Of a stretch of DNA of 64,000 nucleotides, positions 35,872 to 43,291 are shown one piece after another (the first letter of the stretch is position 1; each line of letters opens with the position of its first letter). Location: the NCBI GenBank assembly GCA_022769185.1, contig JALEKG010000047.1, positions 1-64,000 on the forward strand. Reading direction: 5' to 3'. The position numbers were made by a program, and so were the translations under genes. The notes under the pieces are model-generated. The model made no database searches, was not told the DNA's origin, and saw only the letters and a list, made by a program, of their open reading frames with translations. Source of the DNA: Dorea sp. (lineage in GTDB: Bacteria; Bacillota; Clostridia; Lachnospirales; Lachnospiraceae).

Positions 35872-36408
35872 CTAAAGATCTACAATTCGTGCTCTGTGAT
35901 GAATAGACGGAAGAAATTTGTTCAGCAGATCCTTCGTTTTAAACTTCAAATGACTGGTATTAATTCCTGGATTACATCCAAACCACTCTGATTCTGCGAC
36001 TTCCTTATCTATAATCACCTGAACGTAATCATCTTCATCCATCAGAAGCCCCGCCACACTGGCCGATCCCGGAGTCGTTCCCAGATGCTCCAGCATCTTT
36101 TCCGGCGGAGCAAATGACATATGTGATACCCCCAGCTTTTTACTAAAAGCCGATGTATCAAATGACTTATCTGCCGGCATCACCAACAGATAAAATGAAG
36201 TTTTTTTCTGGTTACATAAAAATACATTTTTCCGGATCTGCGTTCCAATGACCTGATCAACGGCAGCACACTCTTCCATTGATGCAGCCGGATCATTATC
36301 AACCTGTTCATACGGAATCTTTAATTTATCCAATGTATCATACATTTTTCTTTCTAAAGGCATCCTCTTATCTGTCGGTGCCGATGTTCTGATCTCACTG
36401 ATATACAT
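35872..36408 (-). CDS. PrdX/ProX-type prolyl-tRNA editing protein
   Basis: A 178-residue stand-alone editing domain of the YbaK/INS superfamily, most like PrdX/ProXp-ala, which removes alanine from tRNA(Pro). Signatures: YEQVDNDPAASMEEC near the N-terminus, KNVFLCN with the conserved Lys, SFAPPEKMLEHLGTTPGSASVAGL, and the C-terminal CNPGINTSHLKFKTKDL. It differs from the YbaK-type protein at 2770-3249. It has an AGGAGGG ribosome site and its own promoter (36478-36506). Confidence 0.88.
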   Translation of the reverse strand: MYISEIRTSAPTDKRMPLERKMYDTLDKLKIPYEQVDNDPAASMEECAAVDQVIGTQIRKNVFLCNQKKTSFYLLVMPADKSFDTSAFSKKLGVSHMSFAPPEKMLEHLGTTPGSASVAGLLMDEDDYVQVIIDKEVAESEWFGCNPGINTSHLKFKTKDLLNKFLPSIHHRARIVDL

Positions 36409-36477
36409 CCTTTTTTCCCTCCATTATGAATTCACAAAAGTATTCCTTACTTTTTTTATCAAAGTTATTCTTTTAAC

Positions 36478-36506
36478 ATTATATCGAATCTGACAAGGCT
36501 TTGCAA
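36478..36506 (-). promoter_or_regulatory. Promoter of the PrdX-like/pentapeptide/ATPase unit
   Basis: Minus-strand TTGCAA (36501-36506), 17 nt, TATAAT (36478-36483). It lies about 70 nt before the PrdX-like start. The rest of the 36409-36622 gap holds the divergent maf promoter and nothing else recognisable. Confidence 0.55.
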
Positions 36507-36560
36507 ATCATACTGATCCGATTTTTAAAGCAATGAAAGCGATTCCTTTCGATTCATAAT

Positions 36561-36590
36561 TTGATAAAGCATATCAGGCTGTGTTATAAT
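36561..36590 (+). promoter_or_regulatory. Promoter of maf
   Basis: TTGATA (36561-36566), 18 nt, TATAAT (36585-36590), about 32 nt before the maf ATG. Confidence 0.65.
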
Positions 36591-36622
36591 ACTTTCAAAT
36601 ATGAAAAAGGAGAGTGATTCTT

Positions 36623-37210
36623 ATGAAATATATCTTGGCATCTGCCTCTCCCAGGCGCAAAGAACTGCTTTCTCAGGCTGGTTTTTCCTATGAAGTAATT
36701 CCTTCGGATGTAGATGAAAAAATCTCTTGCATCATTCCGTCAGATGTTGTCATGGAACTGGCACATCAGAAGGCCTGGGACGTCTTTCAAAAAGTATCAC
36801 AAACTGCGGCACATTCAGACTGTGTGATTATAGGTGCCGACACAATCGTCGCATATAATGGAGAAATTCTCGGAAAGCCAGATGATGCAGCCGAAGCCTA
36901 CGATATGTTGTCCATGCTCTCAGACAGGACACACCAGGTCTATACCGGAGTATCTCTTGTGATTTTTCAAAACGGCCAGGTACGGACTCATGATTTCTTC
37001 GAACAAACGGATGTAACTTTTTATCCTGTTTCCCGCCAGGAACTCTTGAAATATACAGCTTCCAAAGATCCGCTTGATAAAGCCGGAGCTTACGGGATTC
37101 AGGGACCTTTTGCCATCCATGTGAAAGGAATATCCGGCGATTACAACAATGTAGTCGGTCTTCCGATCAGCAGGCTTTATCAGGAGTTAAAAGCCCTTAA
37201 CCTTCTATAA
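36623..37210 (+). CDS. maf: Maf-family nucleoside triphosphate pyrophosphatase
   Basis: Hydrolyses non-canonical or pyrimidine nucleoside triphosphates to monophosphates; Maf is linked to septum control. The 195-residue protein shows ASASPRRKELL at the N-terminus, GADTIVAYNGEILGKP, RTHQVYTGV, and the C-terminal DKAGAYGIQGPFA. The ATG at 36623 is 10 nt after AAAGGAG; a GTG three codons upstream is too close to that site. It is monocistronic and converges on the aminotransferase gene. Confidence 0.95.
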   Translation: MKYILASASPRRKELLSQAGFSYEVIPSDVDEKISCIIPSDVVMELAHQKAWDVFQKVSQTAAHSDCVIIGADTIVAYNGEILGKPDDAAEAYDMLSMLSDRTHQVYTGVSLVIFQNGQVRTHDFFEQTDVTFYPVSRQELLKYTASKDPLDKAGAYGIQGPFAIHVKGISGDYNNVVGLPISRLYQELKALNLL

Positions 37211-37249
37211 CAATCATGATATATTTCTGACACGGAATCATTTTTATGC

Positions 37250-37286
37250 AAAAAACCGACCATGGATTTCCATAGCCGGTCTTTTG
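37250..37286. terminator. Bidirectional terminator between maf and the aminotransferase gene
   Basis: An 11-bp hairpin with two G-U pairs on the minus strand, a 4-nt loop, flanked by A6 on one side and T4 on the other, giving T runs after the stem on both strands. It lies between two convergent genes. Confidence 0.85.
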
Positions 37287-37311
37287 CTATATTCAGGAAA
37301 TATTTCCCTGA

Positions 37312-38547
37312 TTATTTATTTTCTGCCTCATATTTTGCAGCAGCTTCATCAATTGCAGCACGCATGATCAGCATCAGCTCATCGATCTGTTTCTTTGTAA
37401 CGATAAGTGGTGGAATCATACGGTTTACTTTATTACCAATTGCTGTGATCAGAGCCATTCTGTCAAGACATCCATGTTTTACTTCTACAGAAATCGGGAT
37501 ATCATATTCACATCCTACCAGAAGTCCACGTCCTCTTGCTTCTACGACGTGTGGCAGTTTTGCAAGTTCCTGTTTCATATATTCACCCATAACTCTTGCA
37601 TTCTCACACAGGTTATTGTCAAGAATCTCTGTAACAGATGCAAGGCCTGCTGCACAGGATACACAGTGTCCACCATAAGTAGAACCATGTGTTCCACGTG
37701 TAAATGCTGTTGCTACTTTTTCAGATGCGCAGCATGCTGCAAGCGGCATTCCGCCACCAACTGCTTTTGCCATAGAAACTGCATCTGGTTTTACACCATA
37801 TCCCATGAAAGCCATCGGAGCACCAGTACGTCCCCATCCTGTCTGAACTTCGTCAAACAGAAGAAGCATGTCATTATCATCACAGAGTTTACGTAATCCT
37901 TCAATAAACTCCTGTGTTGCAGGATGTACACCACCCTCACCCTGGACAGGCTCAATCATGATCGCGATTGTATCTTTTGTAACCTTGGATGCAAAGTCTT
38001 CAAGATTATTATATTCAGCATATGTAAATCCTGGAAGCATTGGTTTGAAGCCCATCTGGATTGCATTATCCGGCTGTCCTGTTGCAGACATCGCACCATA
38101 AGTTCTTCCATGGAAACCATGTTTTGCAGTGATAATCTGGTATCTGTCCGGTCCATAATTATCTACACCATATTTTCTTGCCATCTTAATCATACACTCA
38201 TTTGCTTCAGTTCCTGAGTTCTGATAAAAAATCTTATCCATACCGATCGTATCACAGATCTTCTTTGCCAGAAGTGCCTGCGGAATAGTATACGGATAGT
38301 TAAATGTATGCATAATATCATCCATCTGATCCTTAACGGCTTCCACAACCTTTGGATTTCTGTTACCTACGCTGTTAACAGCAACTCCGCCGTAAAAATC
38401 AAGATAAGCATTTCCCTCTTCATCATACAGATACATACCTTCTGCTCTTTCAGCAATAAAATCATAACGCTCGTATGTTTCTACCATATACTTGTTGACA
38501 ATATCTTTCAACTCCTGTGCTGTAAGACCCGTATCTTTCAGTCTCAT
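37312..38547 (-). CDS. Class III PLP-dependent aminotransferase (acetylornithine/GABA type)
   Basis: An aminotransferase of 411 residues. The PLP lysine is in SMAKAVGGGMPL (Lys ~261), the pyridine-nitrogen Asp in LLFDEVQTGWGRTG (Asp ~232), and NSGTEANECMIK binds the phosphate. The family covers acetylornithine, GABA, putrescine and related aminotransferases; no other arginine or GABA gene is adjacent, so the substrate is open. The ATG at 38547 follows GAGGAG with 7-nt spacing; an in-frame upstream methionine lies in the leader region. Regulation: a strong promoter, an attenuator-like leader and an upstream palindrome (see next entries). Confidence 0.9.
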   Translation of the reverse strand: MRLKDTGLTAQELKDIVNKYMVETYERYDFIAERAEGMYLYDEEGNAYLDFYGGVAVNSVGNRNPKVVEAVKDQMDDIMHTFNYPYTIPQALLAKKICDTIGMDKIFYQNSGTEANECMIKMARKYGVDNYGPDRYQIITAKHGFHGRTYGAMSATGQPDNAIQMGFKPMLPGFTYAEYNNLEDFASKVTKDTIAIMIEPVQGEGGVHPATQEFIEGLRKLCDDNDMLLLFDEVQTGWGRTGAPMAFMGYGVKPDAVSMAKAVGGGMPLAACCASEKVATAFTRGTHGSTYGGHCVSCAAGLASVTEILDNNLCENARVMGEYMKQELAKLPHVVEARGRGLLVGCEYDIPISVEVKHGCLDRMALITAIGNKVNRMIPPLIVTKKQIDELMLIMRAAIDEAAAKYEAENK

Positions 38548-38592
38548 AATAAACTCCTCACTTTCATCCATTGATACTTTAAATTTTGGTAC

Positions 38593-38640
38593 AAAAAAAG
38601 ACACCTATCCCTTTCGCGTGGCGTCCTTGCCTTTTGACGC
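38593..38640 (-). promoter_or_regulatory. Attenuator-like leader with mutually exclusive hairpins before the aminotransferase gene
   Basis: The expected transcript starts near 38640. The first 20 nt can form GCGTC/GACGC (plus 38636-38640 with 38621-38625). The same GACGC can instead pair as GACGCC/GGTGTC (38620-38625 with 38600-38605), which is followed directly by seven T (38593-38599), the form of an intrinsic terminator. The two stems share 38621-38625, so only one can form. I do not recognise a known riboswitch class. The ligand or trigger is unknown. Confidence 0.6.
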
Positions 38641-38644
38641 TTTC

Positions 38645-38673
38645 AGTATATACCCGAGTTTTCAAAACGTCAA
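38645..38673 (-). promoter_or_regulatory. Promoter of the aminotransferase gene
   Basis: TTGACG (plus 38668-38673), 17 nt, TATACT (38645-38650); 5 of 6 in both boxes. AT-rich DNA lies upstream. A perfect 16-nt palindrome (TTAACA-TATT-TGTTAA, 38706-38721) lies about 35 nt upstream of the -35 and could be an operator. The rest of the 38548-38853 gap holds the leader and the rpsU terminator. Confidence 0.7.
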
Positions 38674-38811
38674 TACTTTTTTGATAATTATTAATAATTA
38701 ATAATTTAACATATTTGTTAATTTTCCCTACAATTTTTATGTTTTTTTTGTTATTATTTTACACTTTCAAGGTCATTTTTCACAAATTTTTTAAATGTCC
38801 TCCAATCATGT

Positions 38812-38842
38812 AAAAAGCAGAGTGTCATACAACACTCTGCTT
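38812..38842 (-). terminator. Terminator of rpsU
   Basis: A perfect 11-bp inverted repeat (38815-38825 and 38832-38842) with a 6-nt loop, followed by TTTTTA on the minus strand, 12 nt past the rpsU stop codon. Confidence 0.9.
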
Positions 38843-38853
38843 CTTTGCACATA

Positions 38854-39030
38854 TTAGTTATACTTACGTTTTCTAGCAGCTTCAGATTTCTTTTTACGTC
38901 TAACACTTGGTTTTTCGTAATGTTCTCTCTTGCGAATCTCCTGCTGAATACCAGCTTTTGCACAGTTTCTTTTGAATCTGCGTAAAGCACTATCTAACGA
39001 TTCGTTTTCTTTAACGATTACATTTGACAT
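38854..39030 (-). CDS. rpsU: 30S ribosomal protein S21
   Basis: A small basic ribosomal protein of 58 residues: [19 protein letters not shown] at the start, then a segment rich in Lys and Arg ([20 protein letters not shown]) ending in ARKRKYN. S21 contacts the 16S 3' region and aids initiation. It has an AGGTG ribosome site 8 nt before the ATG. It is monocistronic, with its own promoter (39110-39137) and terminator (38812-38842). A longer reading frame on the same strand (38754-38990) is out of phase and not coding. Confidence 0.97.
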   Translation of the reverse strand: MSNVIVKENESLDSALRRFKRNCAKAGIQQEIRKREHYEKPSVRRKKKSEAARKRKYN

Positions 39031-39109
39031 AGTCTCACACCTAACCTCCCCTCCAGTCCGATATTGTGCATCATACGACTGATCGGGTATTTTTATTGCA
39101 CTACATATG

Positions 39110-39137
39110 ATTATAACATATTTTTTTATTACGTCAA
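39110..39137 (-). promoter_or_regulatory. Promoter of rpsU
   Basis: TTGACG (plus 39132-39137), 16 nt, TATAAT (39110-39115). The leader is about 70 nt and contains a strong GGAGGGGAGG stretch ahead of the nearer AGGTG ribosome site. Confidence 0.7.
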
Positions 39138-39162
39138 TATTTTTCTTAAACTTTGAATAATT

Positions 39163-40485
39163 TTACCGCTTCTTTTTTATCATATAATATACCGGAAGTC
39201 CAACCAGCATTACAATAATGCTTCCTAATGACAGCAATGTAGAATTCCATCCTGACAGAAATAGCTGATTGACTATCACGAAAACACCACTCAGGATCGC
39301 AATCAGAGGAACTAATGGATACAATGGAACTTTATATGTCCTAATGACATCTGGTTTATCTTTTCTTAATTTCATGACACCTATAAAAGTTAAGGTATAA
39401 AACATCCAGCTTGAAAACACTGCAAGATCTGTCAGTAAATTAAACTGGCCGCTGACCGCATAGACTGCTCCGATCCCACCCACTAAAATAATAGAATTAG
39501 CCGGAACCTGAGCTTTATTCAGCTTTGCCAGGGTTTTGCTAAATGGGAAGTTATCATCTGCAGCCAGGGAATATGCCACTCTTGATCCGGAAAGCACGAA
39601 TCCGTTACATGCTCCAAATACTGATATCATAATTCCTACCGAAACAATCTTTCCTCCTACATCACCGAAGATTTTAAGTGCTACAGCCGAAGCAGGTGTA
39701 CTAAGTGTGGCAAGTTCACTGGCCGGCAGTACCCATAAATAAGCGAGATTTATAATAAAATAAACTGCCATAATCACAGATACCCCTCCCACAATTGCAA
39801 TCGGAAGATCTCTTCCCGGATTCTTCATCTCTCCGGCAATGGCTCCAACATTGGTCCAGCCTTCAAAAGCAAAAAGAATAGCCACCATCAGCTGCCCTAG
39901 TACAATAGCCGCATTCAGTCCCTCTCCCACCATCGGATGAAAGATTGGATTTTCACCACTTCCTCTTATAAATCCAAATACCATCAGAAGAATCAAAGGA
40001 ATCAATTTACAGATTGTAAAAATAACCTGTACATTTCCTCCCACTTTTGAACCCATTGTATTTAAAAAGATAACAAGAATAATAACACCAATCGAAAACG
40101 GAACACGTACACCTTCTCCAATAAACAAAGCTGCCTGTTGCGCACACACTACTGCCAAAGCGGAAATCATCGCAGGATAGAACAGGAGAACCTGTACCCA
40201 GCCTGCCAGAAACCCGATCAACGGATTATAGATTTCTTCCAGATATGCAACAATACCTCCGGTTTTAGGAATCATGATCGCAACTTCTGCAAACGTCAAA
40301 GCTGCGGCAATACTTGCAAGACCGGTAATGATCCATGCGATCATTCCAAGTCCCGGTGCTCCGCCAGTCGCTGTATAAATCGCCTGCGGTTTAAAAAATA
40401 CTCCGGATCCAATCACGCAACCTACGACGGTTGCCGTCGCAGTGGTCACGCCCAGATTCTTTTTTAATTTTCCGTTATCTCCCAT
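39163..40485 (-). CDS. APC-family amino-acid permease (LAT/SteT-like)
   Basis: A 12-helix amino-acid transporter of 440 residues. The first helix carries the substrate-backbone motif VVGCVIGSGVFFKP; GGIVAYLEEIYNPLIGFLAGW and FAFEGWTNVGAIAGEMKNPGRDLP are typical of the LAT/SteT branch, often threonine, serine or alanine exchangers. The substrate is not certain. It lies 28 nt downstream of alaS and probably shares its transcript, which makes alanine, serine or glycine reasonable guesses. Confidence 0.92.
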   Translation of the reverse strand: MGDNGKLKKNLGVTTATATVVGCVIGSGVFFKPQAIYTATGGAPGLGMIAWIITGLASIAAALTFAEVAIMIPKTGGIVAYLEEIYNPLIGFLAGWVQVLLFYPAMISALAVVCAQQAALFIGEGVRVPFSIGVIILVIFLNTMGSKVGGNVQVIFTICKLIPLILLMVFGFIRGSGENPIFHPMVGEGLNAAIVLGQLMVAILFAFEGWTNVGAIAGEMKNPGRDLPIAIVGGVSVIMAVYFIINLAYLWVLPASELATLSTPASAVALKIFGDVGGKIVSVGIMISVFGACNGFVLSGSRVAYSLAADDNFPFSKTLAKLNKAQVPANSIILVGGIGAVYAVSGQFNLLTDLAVFSSWMFYTLTFIGVMKLRKDKPDVIRTYKVPLYPLVPLIAILSGVFVIVNQLFLSGWNSTLLSLGSIIVMLVGLPVYYMIKKKR

Positions 40486-40513
40486 TCATCTTCTTCCTTT
40501 TTATTGAATTTGC

Positions 40514-43153
40514 TTATGCAATCTGTCCTTCTAGTACTTCTTCCGCTTTTGCAAGGGCATCCTCAATACCTTCCGGCTTCTTTCCACCGGCCTGTGCCAT
40601 ATTCGGACGTCCACCACCGCCGCCGCCGACACAGCCAGCGACAGCCTTGATCAGATTTCCTGCATGTGCACCCTTCTCCATAGCTTCTTTCGTCGCCATT
40701 GCCATAAGACTTACTTTCCCATCATTGACAGATGCCAGAAGAATCACACCTTCTCCAAGCTTTTCTTTTAACTGGTCTCCAAGATCCCGAAGGCCATTCA
40801 TATCAACACCTTCCAGTTTTGTGGCAAGAAGTTTCACGCCCTTCACTTCTACAACCTGATCCATGACATCACCCATTGCGTCTTTTGCAAGCTTACTCTT
40901 TAAGCTTTCAACTTCGCCTTTTAGGTTCTTGTTTTCACTCATAAGATGTGTCACTTTTTCTGTCAGCTGATCTGGTGTTGCTTTTAACAGTTTTGCTGTT
41001 TCATGCAATTTCTTTTCCAGTTCATTATAGTAATTCAAAAGTCCCTTCGAAGTAAGCGCCTCAATTCTGCGGACACCCGCTGCAACACCGGTTTCTGATA
41101 AGATTTTAAATGCCATAATATCGCCAGTGTTTGCTACATGCGTTCCTCCACAGAACTCAATAGAGAAGTCTCCCATGCTGACAACTCGTACGATATCACC
41201 ATACTTCTCACCGAACAGAGCAGCTGCACCAGTCTTTCTTGCTTCTTCAATTGGCATATTTCTGACAATCACCGGGAGATGATTCCGGATTTCTTCATTT
41301 ACAATCGTTTCAACTTTCTCGATTTCTTCCTCTGTCATTGCAGAAAAATGTGTAAAATCAAATCTCAGTCTATCTGCATTATTCAAAGATCCAGCCTGCT
41401 CTACATGATTGCCAAGCACCATTCGAAGAGCTTTCTGAAGCAGATGAGTTGCACTATGGTTATTCGCTGCCAGCGCACGATTCTCTTTATCAATCTCAAG
41501 AGTAACCGTATCTCCTACTTTGATCATTCCTTTGGTAACATGACCGATATGGCCGAATTTACCGCCTAGAAGTTTAATAACATCTTCTACCAGGAATTCT
41601 CCTTCCGCGGTACGGATCACACCTTTATCTGCTTCCTGACCACCGCTGGTAGCATAGAAAGGAGTTTTTTCAACAATGATTGTACCTTTTTCTCCGTCGG
41701 ATAATGCGTCTACCAGTTCCGTATCCGTTGTAAGCACACTTACCTTAGATTCGTAAGTCAAATTATCATAACCTACAAACTCCGTTGTAACCGCCGGATC
41801 AATGGACTCGTATACAGTAACATCTGCCCCCATATAGTTCGTTACTTCACGAGCTTCACGTGCAGTTTTTCTCTGTACTTCCATCGCCTTCTTAAATCCA
41901 TCTTCATCAACAGATAACCCTTTTTCTTCCAGAATCTCTTTCGTCAGATCCAGTGGAAATCCATAGGTATCATACAATTTAAACGCCTTATCTCCGGAAA
42001 GTATTTTTTCTTCTTTGGATGCCATATCAGCTTCCATCTCAGTCAGGATTGATAATCCCTGGTCGATCGTCTTATTAAACTGATCTTCTTCTTTTGCAAT
42101 AACCTTAAAGATAAATTCTTTCTTTTCTTCCAGTTCCGGATATCCGTCTTTCGAACCATCAATCACCGTCTGTGCCAGTTCCGCCAGGAACTCTCCCTGG
42201 ATATTCAGAAGTCTTCCGTGCCGGCATGCACGTCTTAACAGACGACGGAGTACATATCCTCTTCCCTCATTCGAAGGCATAATTCCATCTGAGATCATAA
42301 ATGTTACTGAACGAATATGGTCTGTGATCACACGGATGGATACATCCTGGTCATCTGTTTTTCCATACTCTACACCAGCCAGACGACAGACATGATCACG
42401 CAGTGCCTTCAATGTATCAATATCAAACATGGAGTCTACATCCTGTACGATACATGCAAGACGTTCCAGTCCCATACCAGTATCAATGTTTTTCTGTTCC
42501 AGTTCCGTGTAATGATTATTTCCGTCATTATCAAATTGTGTAAATACGTTGTTCCAGATTTCCATATAACGGTCACATTCACAACCTACCGTACAATCCG
42601 GTCTTCCACATCCATATTTTTCTCCACGGTCATAGTAAACCTCAGAACATGGGCCACATGGACCAGAACCATGCTCCCAGAAGTTGTCTTCTTTTCCAAA
42701 CCGGAAGATACGATCTGCAGGAATTCCAATCTCTTTATTCCAGATTTCCCATGCTTCATCATCATCTTCATATACAGATGGATACAGTCTTTCCGGATCC
42801 AGTCCTACCACTTCTGTCAGGAACTCCCATGTCCAGGAAATTGCTTCATGCTTAAAATAATCTCCAAAAGAGAAATTTCCAAGCATCTCAAAGAATGTAC
42901 CATGTCTTGCAGTCTTACCCACATTCTCAATATCACCGGTACGAATACATTTCTGGCAGGTCGTCACTCTTCTTCTTGGCGGGATCTCCTGTCCGGTAAA
43001 ATATGGCTTTAGCGGTGCCATTCCTGAATTGATCAGCAGCAGACTCTTATCATTGTGCGGCACCAGAGAAAAACTCTTCATTGCCAGATGTTCCTTACTT
43101 TCAAAAAATTCCAGAAACATCTTTCTTAATTCATTTACTCCATATTTCTGCAT
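40514..43153 (-). CDS. alaS: Alanyl-tRNA synthetase
   Basis: Charges tRNA(Ala). The 879-residue enzyme has the class II core (MFLEFFESKEHLAM, FTGQEIPPRRRVTTCQKCIRTGDIENVG), the editing domain with zinc ligands NNHSATHLLQKAL and CGGTHVANTG, and a C-Ala domain ending in GGGGGGRPNMAQAGG. It has a strong AGGAGG site. A perfect promoter (43223-43251) gives a leader of only about 63 nt, so there is no T-box, unlike many Firmicutes alaS genes. Confidence 0.98.
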   Translation of the reverse strand: MQKYGVNELRKMFLEFFESKEHLAMKSFSLVPHNDKSLLLINSGMAPLKPYFTGQEIPPRRRVTTCQKCIRTGDIENVGKTARHGTFFEMLGNFSFGDYFKHEAISWTWEFLTEVVGLDPERLYPSVYEDDDEAWEIWNKEIGIPADRIFRFGKEDNFWEHGSGPCGPCSEVYYDRGEKYGCGRPDCTVGCECDRYMEIWNNVFTQFDNDGNNHYTELEQKNIDTGMGLERLACIVQDVDSMFDIDTLKALRDHVCRLAGVEYGKTDDQDVSIRVITDHIRSVTFMISDGIMPSNEGRGYVLRRLLRRACRHGRLLNIQGEFLAELAQTVIDGSKDGYPELEEKKEFIFKVIAKEEDQFNKTIDQGLSILTEMEADMASKEEKILSGDKAFKLYDTYGFPLDLTKEILEEKGLSVDEDGFKKAMEVQRKTAREAREVTNYMGADVTVYESIDPAVTTEFVGYDNLTYESKVSVLTTDTELVDALSDGEKGTIIVEKTPFYATSGGQEADKGVIRTAEGEFLVEDVIKLLGGKFGHIGHVTKGMIKVGDTVTLEIDKENRALAANNHSATHLLQKALRMVLGNHVEQAGSLNNADRLRFDFTHFSAMTEEEIEKVETIVNEEIRNHLPVIVRNMPIEEARKTGAAALFGEKYGDIVRVVSMGDFSIEFCGGTHVANTGDIMAFKILSETGVAAGVRRIEALTSKGLLNYYNELEKKLHETAKLLKATPDQLTEKVTHLMSENKNLKGEVESLKSKLAKDAMGDVMDQVVEVKGVKLLATKLEGVDMNGLRDLGDQLKEKLGEGVILLASVNDGKVSLMAMATKEAMEKGAHAGNLIKAVAGCVGGGGGGRPNMAQAGGKKPEGIEDALAKAEEVLEGQIA

Positions 43154-43222
43154 AACTTCCTCCTGTTTTCCTTCATATGCAATATCATAATAGAATAGAA
43201 CTTTTATTCATACTAAGTTATA

Positions 43223-43251
43223 ATTATAAATAGAAGCAAGCGGTTTGTCAA
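43223..43251 (-). promoter_or_regulatory. Perfect consensus promoter of alaS, inside the hydrogenase terminator
   Basis: TTGACA (plus 43246-43251), 17 nt, TATAAT (43223-43228). The -35 lies in the loop of the upstream terminator hairpin (43233-43266), and most of the spacer is one arm of its stem. Confidence 0.8.
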
Positions 43252-43266
43252 CGTTCCGCCTGCTTC
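43233..43266 (-). terminator. Terminator of the [FeFe]-hydrogenase gene
   Basis: An 11-bp stem with one G-U pair (43233-43243 and 43256-43266), followed on the minus strand by TATTTATAAT. It lies 26 nt past the hydrogenase stop and overlaps the alaS promoter. Confidence 0.75.
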
Positions 43267-43291
43267 TTTACAGTTCCAGTTCATCCTGAAT

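Noticed and set aside
38593-38640. Assignment of the aminotransferase leader to a known riboswitch (c-di-GMP, preQ1, fluoride, guanidine)
   Set aside because: None of the conserved core sequences that I know for these classes is present; only the competing hairpins can be supported.
38754-38990. A 78-codon minus-strand reading frame
   Set aside because: It overlaps rpsU in another phase, has a biased, meaningless composition, and runs through the rpsU terminator. The S21 frame is clearly the real one.
43154-43222. T-box leader for alaS
   Set aside because: The leader is about 63 nt and has no specifier stem or T-box sequence.
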